64,000 bases of DNA from Flavobacterium nitrogenifigens (GCF_003254565.1 NZ_QJRI01000166.1:1-64000); one strand, 5' to 3'; positions 27,683-37,601 are shown, counted from the first letter of the stretch. Notes: a model not told the origin generated them from the sequence alone. Translations and numbers: made by a program.

Positions 27683-27769
27683 TTAGTAGAAAGTGGTTTA
27701 GTATTATAACCAGTTCTTTAATCATAAAAAAGGTAAAATCAATTATTGATCTGTCTAAAAAATGTAATA

Positions 27770-30121
27770 ATGAAAAACACAATTGCACTTTTAACCTTGC
27801 TGTTTATTGTAGGAACAGCTTCATCACAAAATAAAACAGCAAGTCAATTATCAGTAAATCAGACAGCCAATTTCGAAATAGGAGAAAATGATTTCATGCT
27901 TAACGGAAAGCCATATGTTGTAAGATGTGGTGAAATGCATTTTGCAAGAATTCCTAAAGAATATTGGGTGCATCGTTTAAAAATGGCAAAAGCGATGGGA
28001 TTAAATACGGTTTGTGCCTATTTGTTTTGGAATATGCATGAGCCAGAACCAGGAAAATTTAACTGGACAGGAATGGCTGATGCTGCTGAATTTTGCAAAC
28101 TGGCACAACAAGAGGGATTGTACGTTATTTTGCGTCCGGGGCCTTATGCTTGTGCAGAATGGGATTTTGGAGGTTTTCCGTGGTGGCTTCTTAAAAAGAA
28201 AGACATTAAACTTCGTACGCAAGATCCTTATTATTTGGAGCGCTGTCGCATATATTTAAAAGAGGTCGGACGCGTTTTGGCTCCATATCAAATCAATAAT
28301 GGAGGCAATATTATAATGACTCAGGTAGAGAACGAATATGGTTCTTATGGAACAGATAAAGAATATTTGGGTAAAATAAGAGATTATTTGAAAGAGGCAG
28401 GCTTTACTGTTCCGCTTTTTACTTGTGATGGGCCTTCACAGTTAAAAAATGATGTGAGAGAGGATATTTTTAGTGTAGTAAACTTTGGAGGAAATCCTGA
28501 ATCAGCTTTTAAATCATTAAGAGAAATTCGTCCTAAAGGTCCTTTAATGTGCGGAGAATATTATCCCGGTTGGTTTGACTCTTGGGGAACTAAGCATCAT
28601 ACGGGTTCTGTTGACAATGTAGCAAAAGAAATAAAATATATGTTAGACCATAAAGCGTCTTTCAGTATATATATGGCTCATGGCGGTACTACATTTGGAA
28701 TGTGGACAGGCGCTAACAGTCCACCTTATTTGCCTCAGACTTCAAGCTATGATTATGACGCTCCAATTAGTGAAGCAGGGTGGGATACAGAGAAGTTTTA
28801 TGCCTTGCGTAAACTATTTGCAGGTTATTTACAGGTAGGACAAACATTGCCAGAAGTTCCTGCGAGAAATAAAGTCATCAAAATACCAGAATTTGCTACT
28901 ACAAAAGTGGCTCCTTTATTTTCTAATCTTCCCGATTTTATTGAAGATAGAAATCCGCAGAACATGGAAGAATACAATCAGGGATTCGGAAGTATTTTGT
29001 ACCGAACAACTTTGAAGGGAGGAAAAGCAGCTACTTTAAACATAAAAGAAATACACGATTATGCATGGATTTTTATTGATGGAAAAAAAATAGCAAGTCT
29101 TGACCGAAGAAAAGAAGAAAACAGTTGTCAAATACCTGCCACAAGAAAAGGAGCCGTTTTGGATATTTTGGTTGAAGCAACGGGCAGAGTAAATTATGGC
29201 GGGGCATTACATGATAGAAAAGGTATTACCGAAAAGGTATTTCTAACCGATATTGATTCAAAAAGTATTGATTTATATAACTGGAAAGTTTTTCCAATTG
29301 CCTTAAACAATAACAAAACTCCTGATCATTTAAAATTCGAAGCAGGAAATACAACAATGCCTGCCTTTCATAAAGGAAACTTCGTACTAGACGAAACAGG
29401 CGACACATTTCTAAATGTATCTACTTGGGGTAAAGGTTTGGTTTGGATAAACGGGCATTGTTTAGGCAGATTTTGGAATATTGGACCTACACAATCGATG
29501 TATGTTCCAGGACCTTGGCTTAAAAAAGGAAATAACGAGGTGGTTGTTTTAGACTATATGGGGCCTTCAAAAAATATACTGTCAGGAATGGAACTTCCTA
29601 TACTTGATGCTTTAGCGCCTTCTTTAGTAAGAACAAAGCACAAAAAAGAGAATCAAAAATTGCAGTTGCAAAATCAGGCGCCTGCATTTACTGGTAAAGC
29701 TAAACCTTCGATTGAATGGCAGGAAGCAAAGTTTAAAAGTGTAAATGGACGTTATGTATGTTTTGAAGCTTTAAACGGATATCAGGAAGATGCCCCTTAC
29801 GCTTGTTTAGCCGAGTTATATCTTTTTGACGAAAATGGAAAAGAAATTCCGCGTGCCAAATGGAAAGTGGTTTATGCTGACAGCGAAGAAATAGAAAGCG
29901 AAGACGGAAAGGCAGATAATGTGTTTGATTTGCAAAGTACCACGTATTGGCATACTCAATATTCAGAAACAGAAGACAGCTTCCCTCATCAGATTGTAAT
30001 TGATTTAGGAAACATTAAAAGCGTTGGTGGAATGAAGTTTCTTCCACGTCAAAATTCTCCAAACGGACAAATAAAAGAGTATAACATTTATATCAGCAAA
30101 GAACAATTTAAGGGTTTATAA
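27770..30121 (+). CDS. GH35 beta-galactosidase with C-terminal discoidin-like domain
   Basis: The start chosen is the ATG at 27770 (MKNTIALLTLLF), giving about 783 aa with a signal peptide ending TASSQ. The GH35 barrel covers about residues 25-350: GEMHFARIPKEYWVHRLKMA, RPGPYACAEWDFGGFPWWLL, VENEYGSYG (acid/base E189) and GEYYPGWFDSWG (nucleophile E263). Jelly-roll domains follow, with GKGLVWINGHCLGRFWNIGP. The last 110 residues (TYWHTQYSETEDSFPHQIVI, DLGNIKSVGGMKFLPRQ) resemble an F5/8 type C carbohydrate-binding domain. It releases terminal beta-galactose. It lies 87 bp after the GH43-GH35 fusion and 31 bp before the GH2 gene. Confidence 0.94.
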   Translation: MKNTIALLTLLFIVGTASSQNKTASQLSVNQTANFEIGENDFMLNGKPYVVRCGEMHFARIPKEYWVHRLKMAKAMGLNTVCAYLFWNMHEPEPGKFNWTGMADAAEFCKLAQQEGLYVILRPGPYACAEWDFGGFPWWLLKKKDIKLRTQDPYYLERCRIYLKEVGRVLAPYQINNGGNIIMTQVENEYGSYGTDKEYLGKIRDYLKEAGFTVPLFTCDGPSQLKNDVREDIFSVVNFGGNPESAFKSLREIRPKGPLMCGEYYPGWFDSWGTKHHTGSVDNVAKEIKYMLDHKASFSIYMAHGGTTFGMWTGANSPPYLPQTSSYDYDAPISEAGWDTEKFYALRKLFAGYLQVGQTLPEVPARNKVIKIPEFATTKVAPLFSNLPDFIEDRNPQNMEEYNQGFGSILYRTTLKGGKAATLNIKEIHDYAWIFIDGKKIASLDRRKEENSCQIPATRKGAVLDILVEATGRVNYGGALHDRKGITEKVFLTDIDSKSIDLYNWKVFPIALNNNKTPDHLKFEAGNTTMPAFHKGNFVLDETGDTFLNVSTWGKGLVWINGHCLGRFWNIGPTQSMYVPGPWLKKGNNEVVVLDYMGPSKNILSGMELPILDALAPSLVRTKHKKENQKLQLQNQAPAFTGKAKPSIEWQEAKFKSVNGRYVCFEALNGYQEDAPYACLAELYLFDENGKEIPRAKWKVVYADSEEIESEDGKADNVFDLQSTTYWHTQYSETEDSFPHQIVIDLGNIKSVGGMKFLPRQNSPNGQIKEYNIYISKEQFKGL

Positions 30122-30152
30122 GCTGAAGATTGTTTAGTCCTAAAAAATTAAA

Positions 30153-33131
30153 ATGATTATGTTCAAAATCAATCAATATTTGGTTCTGTTATGCTTCTTT
30201 TTTTTGCAGAGTAATTTAGGAGCATTTGCTCAGAAGTCAGCATCAAAAAGAATAACGGTATCTGCTAAGAATCCTAGGAATGCTTTAAATTTAAATACCA
30301 ACTGGGCTTTTTTTAGAGGTGATGCCAAGGGAGCAGAAACAGTAAATTATCAGGACAAAGACTGGGCTTCGATCAGTATTCCGCATACCATGCGTCTTGA
30401 AAAAAAACACAATGGAGGCAATGCCATTTATCAGGGAATTGGCTGGTATCGCCGTTATTTTAAATTGGATAAACAGAATCAAAACAAAAGAATCACCTTA
30501 AACTTTGAAGGGGTTCAGATGAATTGTGAAGTGTTTTTGAATGGAGAAAAACTAACTACGCATTATGGTGGCTACCTTGGTTTTGTGATCGACATAACCA
30601 ATAGGGTTAAGTATGATAATAACAACGTTTTGGCCGTTAGAGTTTCTAGTGAAAATGATCCATTAACGCCACCAGGAAAACCGCAATCTGGCTTGGATTT
30701 TTATTATTATGGCGGAATTTATCGTAATGTAGATCTTATTGTAACAAATAAACTGTATATCTCAGATGCGCTCGAAGCAAATAAAATTGCAGGAGGAGGA
30801 CTTTTTATTACGTATCCAAAAGTGAGTAATGATAAAGCAGAAGTAACCATAAAAACGCATGTTGTCAATCAGACCAAAGAAAATAAACCAGTTCTTTTAA
30901 AAACAACTATCAGGAATAAAGAGGGAGTAGAAGTTGCAAAGATGAGCACTACAGCATCTTTTTTTGGAGAAAAAGACTTTTTGCAAAATTTTACTGTTTT
31001 AAAACCGAAATTATGGCATCCGGATCATCCTTATTTATATCAAGTCGTTTCTGAAATTTATGAGGGTAAAGAGCTTATAGATGTGAAGACAACAAAAATA
31101 GGAGTCCGCTCGATTTCTTTTAAATCACCGACAGGAGAAGCAGACGGTTTTTATATCAATGGTAAAAAGCTCTATCTGCGTGGAGCAAACCGCCATCAAA
31201 GTTATCAGAATATTGGAGATGCAGCATCAAATTCGATGCAGTATCGTGATGCTTTACAAATCAAAAAAGGAGGGTTTAATGCTGTAAGAGCGTCTCATTA
31301 TCCTCAATCTCCAGCTTTTTTAGATGCTTGTGACGAGATTGGTTTGCTGGTTATTGAATGTGAGCCGAGCTGGCAGTTTTTTAATAAAGATTCTGTTTTT
31401 ATAGCACGCACGCATCAAAATGTGAGAGAAATGATTAGAAGAGACCGTAACAGGCCTTCAGTTTTTTTATGGGAAACTTCTCTTAACGAATCACCTACGC
31501 CAGATTATTGGGCAAAAGAAATAGTAAAGATTGCACATCAGGAAATGCCAAACGATCAAATGTTTACTTCTGATGATTTCTTTGCAAAAGGGAGAAAATT
31601 CTATGATGTAAGTTACAAAGTAATTAACGAAGATGGTACAGATCCTATGATTACAATGCCTTCGCTTACCCGTGAATGGGGGGACACTTGGATGGCAGAT
31701 CCTGAAAAAGAAAATGGACTTAGAGCTTCGCGAATTTATACCGAAAAAGGACTTTTAGCACAATGTTATTTAAGACAAAATGCACTTAACGGAAGTATGC
31801 TCGAAGAAGAAGGAGCCTACTGGGATCATGCCAGACTCGATGCCAATAAAAGAATTGGAGGATATTTTTTATGGAGTTACAACGATTACACGAGAGGAAC
31901 CGACAGCATCACGGCTTTTAGCGGAGTGGTAGATATAGACCGTTATGAGAAATTTGGATACTATCAGCTTAAAGCGATGCAGGACGCTCGAAACCCTGTT
32001 TACGGACCAATGATATATGTGGCCAGTTACAATAATCGCCCAGATCTGGATTCGGTTATAACTGTTTTTTCTAACTGTGATAAGGTTCGATTATATCGTA
32101 ATGATGTATTTGTCGGTGAAATGACAAGAAAGGAGAATGCTAAAACAGCTCCTTTTGTAGCAGCCAAAGGCGGAAGCCCGTATTTTAAGTTTAGGACAAA
32201 TGGTTATCAAGCTGGTGAATTAAAGGCAGAAGGGATAATCAACGGAAAGGTGGTTTGTTCTCATGCTATTAAAACTCCGGGTGAAGCAGATCATCTCGAA
32301 ATAGAAGTTGCAGATCGTGGAATTAATCCAATCGCGGATGGCTCTGATATGGTTCCTTTTTATATTAAAGTTTGTGATAAAAATGGAACTGTTCTCAGTA
32401 ATAAAAATGCATTAGAATCGTATCAAGTTAATGTAGAAGTTTTAGGAAACGGAAGATTGATTGGCGCAAATATTCCACGCGTTAAAATAGCTGCACAACA
32501 AACAGAGGGCGGAATCGGGTATGGAATAATCCAGACAACGAATCAAGCTGGAGATATTGTAATAACAGCTTCTAGTCAAGGGCTTAAATCAGCCAAAACA
32601 ACTATTAAAACGGTCCAATACCAGGGAGAATATGTTCCAGACGGTGATCATGCAAAGTGGGACGAAGAGAAAGAAACCAGTAGTGAGCAGTCATTTTCAA
32701 ATAAAACAAAATCAGAAGCATTGCCTCCAGTTATAAAACTTGTTGCAAATCAAGTAAGTTTTTCAACTAAAATTGATAACAAAGGATTGGAGAATATTTT
32801 AGACGCAAATCCGTCAACATTGTGGTCGTCTTTAAAAAAAGATTTGCCAGTTGTAATGCAAATAGATTTGGGAAAAAAAATGATGCTGCAAGGAAGTAAA
32901 ATCGTTTGGGGAAAAGATAGCGATTGGTATACCTATTCTCTAGAAGTCTCAGAGGATGGCGCAAAATGGTCTAATGTGTTTAAGGAAATAAAAGTTTCTG
33001 GTCAGGATTACAAACCTTTACTATTTAAGTATGAAAACATAAAATATGTGAGAGTAATTATTTTGGATGTACAGCCTGAGAATAGTAAAACAGCAATCAA
33101 AGACATTGAATTATACGGTGTTCCAATGTAA
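30153..33131 (+). CDS. GH2 beta-galactosidase-like enzyme with C-terminal discoidin-like domain
   Basis: The 992-aa product has a signal peptide (ending LGAFAQ). The GH2 sugar-binding domain (about 40-200) has WYRRYFKLDKQNQNKRITLN. It is followed by an Ig-like domain and a TIM barrel (about 325-620) with YLRGANRHQSYQNIGDAASN, the acid/base region LWETSLNES (E446) and nucleophile SLTREWG (E508). Additional Ig-like domains follow. The last 140 residues (ENILDANPSTLWSSLKKDLP, then YSLEVSEDGAKWSNVFKE) form an F5/8 type C-like module. The canonical GH2 motif before the acid/base is altered to WETSLNE, so specificity may differ from LacZ. The ATG two codons later (30159) is an alternative start. 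Confidence 0.9.
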   Translation: MIMFKINQYLVLLCFFFLQSNLGAFAQKSASKRITVSAKNPRNALNLNTNWAFFRGDAKGAETVNYQDKDWASISIPHTMRLEKKHNGGNAIYQGIGWYRRYFKLDKQNQNKRITLNFEGVQMNCEVFLNGEKLTTHYGGYLGFVIDITNRVKYDNNNVLAVRVSSENDPLTPPGKPQSGLDFYYYGGIYRNVDLIVTNKLYISDALEANKIAGGGLFITYPKVSNDKAEVTIKTHVVNQTKENKPVLLKTTIRNKEGVEVAKMSTTASFFGEKDFLQNFTVLKPKLWHPDHPYLYQVVSEIYEGKELIDVKTTKIGVRSISFKSPTGEADGFYINGKKLYLRGANRHQSYQNIGDAASNSMQYRDALQIKKGGFNAVRASHYPQSPAFLDACDEIGLLVIECEPSWQFFNKDSVFIARTHQNVREMIRRDRNRPSVFLWETSLNESPTPDYWAKEIVKIAHQEMPNDQMFTSDDFFAKGRKFYDVSYKVINEDGTDPMITMPSLTREWGDTWMADPEKENGLRASRIYTEKGLLAQCYLRQNALNGSMLEEEGAYWDHARLDANKRIGGYFLWSYNDYTRGTDSITAFSGVVDIDRYEKFGYYQLKAMQDARNPVYGPMIYVASYNNRPDLDSVITVFSNCDKVRLYRNDVFVGEMTRKENAKTAPFVAAKGGSPYFKFRTNGYQAGELKAEGIINGKVVCSHAIKTPGEADHLEIEVADRGINPIADGSDMVPFYIKVCDKNGTVLSNKNALESYQVNVEVLGNGRLIGANIPRVKIAAQQTEGGIGYGIIQTTNQAGDIVITASSQGLKSAKTTIKTVQYQGEYVPDGDHAKWDEEKETSSEQSFSNKTKSEALPPVIKLVANQVSFSTKIDNKGLENILDANPSTLWSSLKKDLPVVMQIDLGKKMMLQGSKIVWGKDSDWYTYSLEVSEDGAKWSNVFKEIKVSGQDYKPLLFKYENIKYVRVIILDVQPENSKTAIKDIELYGVPM

Positions 33132-33261
33132 ATGAGAAATTTTTATAGAGGTTCCATAAGTACGAAAATGAACCAAAGTAGACCTTATGAATAATAAGAG
33201 AAAATTGAAATACAACAGTGTTATTTCTAAGAAAAAAATATAATAATCTAAATATCATCAA

Positions 33262-35127
33262 ATGAAAAAAAGTCTTTTTATTTTATCTGTTTTCCTTTTG
33301 CTGGTCGGAAAAGCAAATGCGCAAACAAAACATACATTTGCTATTAAAGATAGCAATTTTGTATTAGACGGCAAGCCTATTCAAATTCATAGTGGCGAGA
33401 TGCATTACGCCAGAATTCCAAAAGAATATTGGCGTCATCGCTTGCAAATGATGAAAGCCATGGGGTTAAATGCCGTGGCAACGTATGTTTTTTGGAATTA
33501 TCATGAGACCGCTCCCGGAGTATGGGACTTTAAAACCGAAAATAGAAACGTAGCAGAATATATCAAAATAGCTCAAGAAGAAGGGCTTTATGTAATATTA
33601 CGCCCTGGTCCGTATGTTTGTGCCGAATGGGAGTTTGGTGGCTATCCTTGGTTTTTACAAAAAGTGCCAGACATGGTAATTAGAGGAAATAACAAACAGT
33701 ATTTGGCAGCGACAAAAGCATATTTTACAGCACTTTATGGACAGGTGAAAAATTTACTGGTAACCAATGGCGGACCAATTATCATGGTTCAGGGCGAAAA
33801 CGAATTTGGTTCGTATGTTGCGCAACGCAAAGATATTTCGATAGAAGAACATAAAAAATACAGCGCTGCGGTTTTCCAACAACTAAAAGATGTAGGTTTT
33901 AATGTGCCATTTTTTACATCAGACGGAAGCTGGTTATTTGCTGAAGGTGCACTTCCAGGGGCTTTGCCAACCGCTAACGGAGAAGACGATGTTACGAAGT
34001 TAAAAGAAGTAGTAAACAAATTTAATGGAGGAAAGGGGCCTTATATGGTTGCCGAATTTTATCCAGGCTGGCTGGATCACTGGGCAGAACCTTTTCCAAA
34101 AGTAAGTGCAGAAGAAGTGGCAAAACAAACTAAAAAGTATCTTGATGCTGGCGTTTCTTTTAACTATTATATGGTTCATGGAGGAACAAATTTCGGATTT
34201 ACCTCCGGTGCTAATTATGACGGAAATCATGATATTCAACCTGATTTAACTTCATATGATTATGACGCTCCAATTAGTGAGGCGGGCTGGGCAACCGAAA
34301 AGTATAATGCTCTTCGAGATTTATTAAAAACAGCAAATACACCTAATGTTCCCGCAAAAATTAATGTCATTGCAATACCAGAAATCAAATTAACTAAAGC
34401 AGTAGCTTTAGAATCATTGAAAAATAAAATTAAGCCGGTAAACAATGAAAAACCAATGACTTTTGAAGAATTGAATCAAGGGCACGGTTATGTTTGGTAC
34501 AGCAAAAAATTCAAACAGCCTATTAGCGGAAAATTAGAGCTAAAAGGACTTCGCGATTATGCTATTGTTTATGTTAATGGACAAAAAGTAGCGGAATTGA
34601 ATAGTTATTACAAAAACTATGAATGTACGATTGATGTTCCTTTTAATGCAACTTTAGACATTATCGTCGAAAACATGGGGCGTATTAATTACGGAGCAAA
34701 AATCATCAATAGTACAAAAGGTATAATTTCGCCTGTAATCATCAACGGGCAAACCATAACTGGCGACTGGAATATGTATCCTTTGCCAATGGATAAAATG
34801 CCAAATCTTGCTGAAGCTAAAAACAATGCAAAAGCGGGACAGCCAGCTCTTTACCAAGGGACTTTTAATTTGGCTAAAAAAGGAGATACTTTTCTTGATA
34901 TGCGTGATTGGGGAAAAGGAATTGTATTTATCAACGGAATCAATATTGGACGTTACTGGAGCGTTGGGCCACAACAAACCTTATATGTGCCAGGATGTTG
35001 GCTGAAGGAGGGAAGTAATGAAATTGTAATTTTTGAGCAAAAAAATGACAAAATTCAAACAAGTGTAAAATCGACTGAAACTCCAATTCTAGAGGATTTA
35101 CAGCCTGAAAAAGGTGAAGTTAAGTAA
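33262..35127 (+). CDS. GH35 beta-galactosidase
   Basis: The 621-aa product has a signal peptide (ending GKANAQ). The GH35 barrel (about 25-350) has SGEMHYARIPKEYWRHRLQM, RPGPYVCAEWEFGGYPWFLQ, QGENEFGSYV (acid/base E181) and VAEFYPGWLDHW (nucleophile E265). Jelly-roll domains follow, with GKGIVFINGINIGRYWSVGP. It lacks the C-terminal discoidin-like domain of the 27770 paralogue. This is the third GH35 domain in the locus and the last hydrolase gene before the terminator at 35153. Different linkage preferences among the three are likely but not readable from sequence. Confidence 0.94.
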   Translation: MKKSLFILSVFLLLVGKANAQTKHTFAIKDSNFVLDGKPIQIHSGEMHYARIPKEYWRHRLQMMKAMGLNAVATYVFWNYHETAPGVWDFKTENRNVAEYIKIAQEEGLYVILRPGPYVCAEWEFGGYPWFLQKVPDMVIRGNNKQYLAATKAYFTALYGQVKNLLVTNGGPIIMVQGENEFGSYVAQRKDISIEEHKKYSAAVFQQLKDVGFNVPFFTSDGSWLFAEGALPGALPTANGEDDVTKLKEVVNKFNGGKGPYMVAEFYPGWLDHWAEPFPKVSAEEVAKQTKKYLDAGVSFNYYMVHGGTNFGFTSGANYDGNHDIQPDLTSYDYDAPISEAGWATEKYNALRDLLKTANTPNVPAKINVIAIPEIKLTKAVALESLKNKIKPVNNEKPMTFEELNQGHGYVWYSKKFKQPISGKLELKGLRDYAIVYVNGQKVAELNSYYKNYECTIDVPFNATLDIIVENMGRINYGAKIINSTKGIISPVIINGQTITGDWNMYPLPMDKMPNLAEAKNNAKAGQPALYQGTFNLAKKGDTFLDMRDWGKGIVFINGINIGRYWSVGPQQTLYVPGCWLKEGSNEIVIFEQKNDKIQTSVKSTETPILEDLQPEKGEVK

Positions 35128-35152
35128 GAATGATTATTTTTCGTAAATAACA

Positions 35153-35188
35153 AAAAAGACTTTGATTTCATCAGAAATCAAAGTCTTT
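35153..35188 (+). terminator. Terminator of the hydrolase operon
   Basis: AAAGACTTTGATTTC and GAAATCAAAGTCTTT pair perfectly around ATCA. It is a strong hairpin 26 bp after the GH35 stop. Confidence 0.8.
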
Positions 35189-35209
35189 GATTATGATATA
35201 AGGTTTAAT

Positions 35210-35600
35210 CTGTAGAGATATACCGCAGAGTGTCTACGCAACGTATATCTGCAATACATTAGACGCACTGCAATGCGTCTCTACCTTGTTTTTTTTTCTC
35301 TCACAGCTTTTAAAATCCTTTTAATCTTAATAATCTGTGGCTAAAAAAACTTTGCGGTTTAGCGACTTTGCGAGCATTTTTCTTTCGCAGATTTAGCAGA
35401 TTTTATAGATTTTTTTGATCTGCTTTAATCATTTAAAATCTACATGAAATTTTTATGCGCACAGATTATAAAAATCCTTTTAATCTTAATAATCTGTGGC
35501 TAAAAAAACTTTGCGGTTTAGCGACTTTGCAAGCATTTTTCTCTCGCAGATTTTGCAGATTTTTTTATATCCGTTTTAATCATTTTAATCCCAATAGCTA
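35210..35600. repeat. Intergenic repeat region with a 159-bp tandem duplication
   Basis: AATCCTTTTAATCTTAATAA starts at 35314 and again at 35473. Each copy continues through TTTGCGGTTTAGCGACTTTG and a GCAGATTT tract. Before it, 35215-35285 holds a relative of the GACGCACTGC.GTGCGTCTCTAC palindrome of 3150-3965. After it comes CCCAATAGCTATCGGGAG, related to the 15830 palindrome. I saw no gene in this 500-bp gap. Confidence 0.8.
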
Positions 35601-35630
35601 TCGGGAGCATGAAACATTTGTGATGATGAA

Positions 35631-36476
35631 TTACAAATTCAGTTTTCTATATTGTAAAGGCGAAAGTTGTTTTAATTCCTTAAACTTTCGATTAAAATTG
35701 GAAATATTATTGAAACCACATAATTCGGCAATTTCCAAAACAGAGAGTTCTTCATTATTAGATAATAATTTTGCCGCTCTTTCAATACGTACTTCAATTA
35801 GAAATTGAAAAAAAGACTTGTTGGTCCGGACTTTAAAATACCGGCAAAAGGCATTTTTCGTCATACTGGCAATCGAAGCAATTTCATCAAGCGTGATATT
35901 TTTGTGGAAATTGGTCATTACATATTCAAAAACAATCTGCATTCTTTTTCCTTCGTTATCTGTTATTTTCTTTTGATATAAATAATTAGAAAGCGGAGTA
36001 GTTTCTGATGTAGAGAGCCATTTTAAAATATCCAGAAATAATATAAAACGCGTATAGCTGTCAGCTTTTTTTAGTTTCTTAAAATACTTGACTACTTTTT
36101 TGGGCGCGTTATGAATTATGAATCCGTTTTTACTGCTTTCTAGAATGGGATGGATATTTCTAAAAGTAGGCAACTCAAAAAAATCTCTTCCGAACGAATT
36201 GAATGTAAAGAATAAAGTACGCATTACAGAAATTACATTTTCTTGAATGTCGCTTCTAAAAACATGTGGCAAATTGCTTCCAATTACGAGTATATCGCCT
36301 TCATGATATTGAGAAATAGTATCACCGGCAAAAACGGCTCCTTCTCCTTTTTCTATAAAACTAATTTGAATTTCTTCATGCTGATGCAGTTTATCATAGA
36401 ATGATACTTCGATATCTTCTTGATATATAAGGGGATCTTCTCCAGATTTTGGAATTTTAAATGGGAAAACTTTCAT
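35631..36476 (-). CDS. AraC-family transcriptional regulator
   Basis: The 281-aa product has an N-terminal cupin-like sensor region (about 25-110, LHQHEEIQISFIEKGEGAVF and HEGDILVIGSNLPHVF). The two AraC helix-turn-helix motifs are in about 185-281 (TLDEIASIASMTKNAFCRYF and VLEIAELCGFNNISNFNRKF, ending SPLQYRKL). It is transcribed divergently from the hydroxyproline genes. That position, together with the candidate operator between them, makes it the likely regulator of the pathway. The ligand could be hydroxyproline or a pathway intermediate. It could also control the peptide-uptake genes, if those motif copies are real sites. Confidence 0.92.
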   Translation of the reverse strand: MKVFPFKIPKSGEDPLIYQEDIEVSFYDKLHQHEEIQISFIEKGEGAVFAGDTISQYHEGDILVIGSNLPHVFRSDIQENVISVMRTLFFTFNSFGRDFFELPTFRNIHPILESSKNGFIIHNAPKKVVKYFKKLKKADSYTRFILFLDILKWLSTSETTPLSNYLYQKKITDNEGKRMQIVFEYVMTNFHKNITLDEIASIASMTKNAFCRYFKVRTNKSFFQFLIEVRIERAAKLLSNNEELSVLEIAELCGFNNISNFNRKFKELKQLSPLQYRKLNL

Positions 36477-36498
36477 ATAGTGGTTAGTTAGTTATGAT

Positions 36499-36506
36499 CA
36501 AATATA
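36499..36506 (-). promoter_or_regulatory. -7 element of the AraC regulator gene
   Basis: On the minus strand TATATTTG matches TAnnTTTG, 23 bp upstream of the ATG. Confidence 0.5.
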
Positions 36507-36567
36507 TTGTATTTGAATAAAAAAATGATGCTATAATGTTCAGTTTTTTAAAATTTACCACTATAGA

Positions 36568-36583
36568 GGGTAATATAGTATCA
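36568..36583 (+). promoter_or_regulatory. Candidate operator GGGTAATATAGTATCA
   Basis: The site lies in the gap between the divergent AraC and hydroxyproline genes, 43 bp upstream of the -7 element of the latter. A half-like GTGGTAATTTTTAAAGGG follows at 36588. The location suits an activator site. The same sequence is at 12934. Confidence 0.55.
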
Positions 36584-36625
36584 TTTTGTGGTAATTTTTA
36601 AAGGGTGCGCTCTGTTGTTTCTAGA

Positions 36626-36633
36626 TAATTTTG
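36626..36633 (+). promoter_or_regulatory. -7 element of the hydroxyproline operon
   Basis: TAATTTTG matches TAnnTTTG, 23 bp before the ATG at 36656. There is no good -33 element at the usual spacing, consistent with an activator-dependent promoter. Confidence 0.5.
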
Positions 36634-36655
36634 GCCTTAATAAAAAAATAAAATT

Positions 36656-37570
36656 ATGAGTATTCAATGGAATGGCGTTATGCCAGCGGTAACTACAAAA
36701 TTTACTGCAGATGACAAATTAGACTTCAATATGTTTGAAGTTAATATGAAGGCACAATTAAATGCTGGAGTTTCAGGAATTATTTTAGGAGGGACTTTAG
36801 GTGAAGCCAGTACACTTTTAGAAGAAGAAAAAAGAGAATTAGTAAAACATACTGTTTCACTAACAGAAAATAAAGTGCCTGTAATTATGAATATTGCAGA
36901 GCAGTCTACAAAAAATGCAATTTTGGCCGCTAATAAAGCTGAACAAGATGGAGCAAAAGGATTAATGATGCTTCCTCCAATGCGTTACAAAGCGTCTGAT
37001 TTTGAAACGGTTACTTTTTATAGTGAAGTGGCAAAAAACACTTCTCTTCCTATTATGGTTTACAACAATCCAGTTGACTATAAAATTGAAGTTACTCTAG
37101 ATATGTTTGAAGAATTATTAAAATACGATAACATTCAAGCAGTAAAAGAATCAACTAGAGATATCTCTAACATAACTAGAATGATCAACCGTTTTGGAGA
37201 TCGTTTAAAAATATTATCAGGAGTAGATACATTAGCATTAGAAAGCTTATTTATGGGTTCTGATGGATGGGTTTCTGGATTGGTTTGCGCTTTCCCAGAA
37301 GAAACAGTGGCAATTTACAAATTGGCAAAAGCAGGAAGATTTGATGAAGCGTTGAAAATCTACAGATGGTTCTTACCTTTATTAGAATTGGATATTAATG
37401 CATTTTTAGTTCAGAATATCAAATTGGCAGAAGTTGCAACAGGAATTGGTTCAGAATATGTTCGTGCGCCAAGATTACCATTGCAAGGAGCAGAAAGAGA
37501 AAGAGTTTTAGCGATTATCGCTGAAGGATTGCGCACAAGACCAACTTTACCAGATTATAAAAATTTATAA
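36656..37570 (+). CDS. DHDPS/NAL-family lyase, probable 1-pyrroline-4-hydroxy-2-carboxylate deaminase
   Basis: The 304-aa product is a class I aldolase-fold protein: GGTLGEASTLLEEEKRELVK near residue 41, PIMVYNNPVDY near 125 and the Schiff-base lysine in QAVKEST (K164). The family includes dihydrodipicolinate synthase and N-acetylneuraminate lyase. The flanking hydroxyproline genes point to the deaminase that converts 1-pyrroline-4-hydroxy-2-carboxylate to 2-oxoglutarate semialdehyde with loss of ammonia. It is the first gene after the AraC-controlled intergenic region. Family membership is clear; the precise reaction rests on context. Confidence 0.85.
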   Translation: MSIQWNGVMPAVTTKFTADDKLDFNMFEVNMKAQLNAGVSGIILGGTLGEASTLLEEEKRELVKHTVSLTENKVPVIMNIAEQSTKNAILAANKAEQDGAKGLMMLPPMRYKASDFETVTFYSEVAKNTSLPIMVYNNPVDYKIEVTLDMFEELLKYDNIQAVKESTRDISNITRMINRFGDRLKILSGVDTLALESLFMGSDGWVSGLVCAFPEETVAIYKLAKAGRFDEALKIYRWFLPLLELDINAFLVQNIKLAEVATGIGSEYVRAPRLPLQGAERERVLAIIAEGLRTRPTLPDYKNL

Positions 37571-37601
37571 TAGCATATTTAAAAGATTGGCTTTGCTTTT
37601 T

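Noticed and set aside
36656-37570. Dihydrodipicolinate synthase (dapA) or N-acetylneuraminate lyase
   Set aside because: The fold and Schiff-base lysine fit, but no lysine or sialic acid genes are nearby and the operon is a hydroxyproline pathway.
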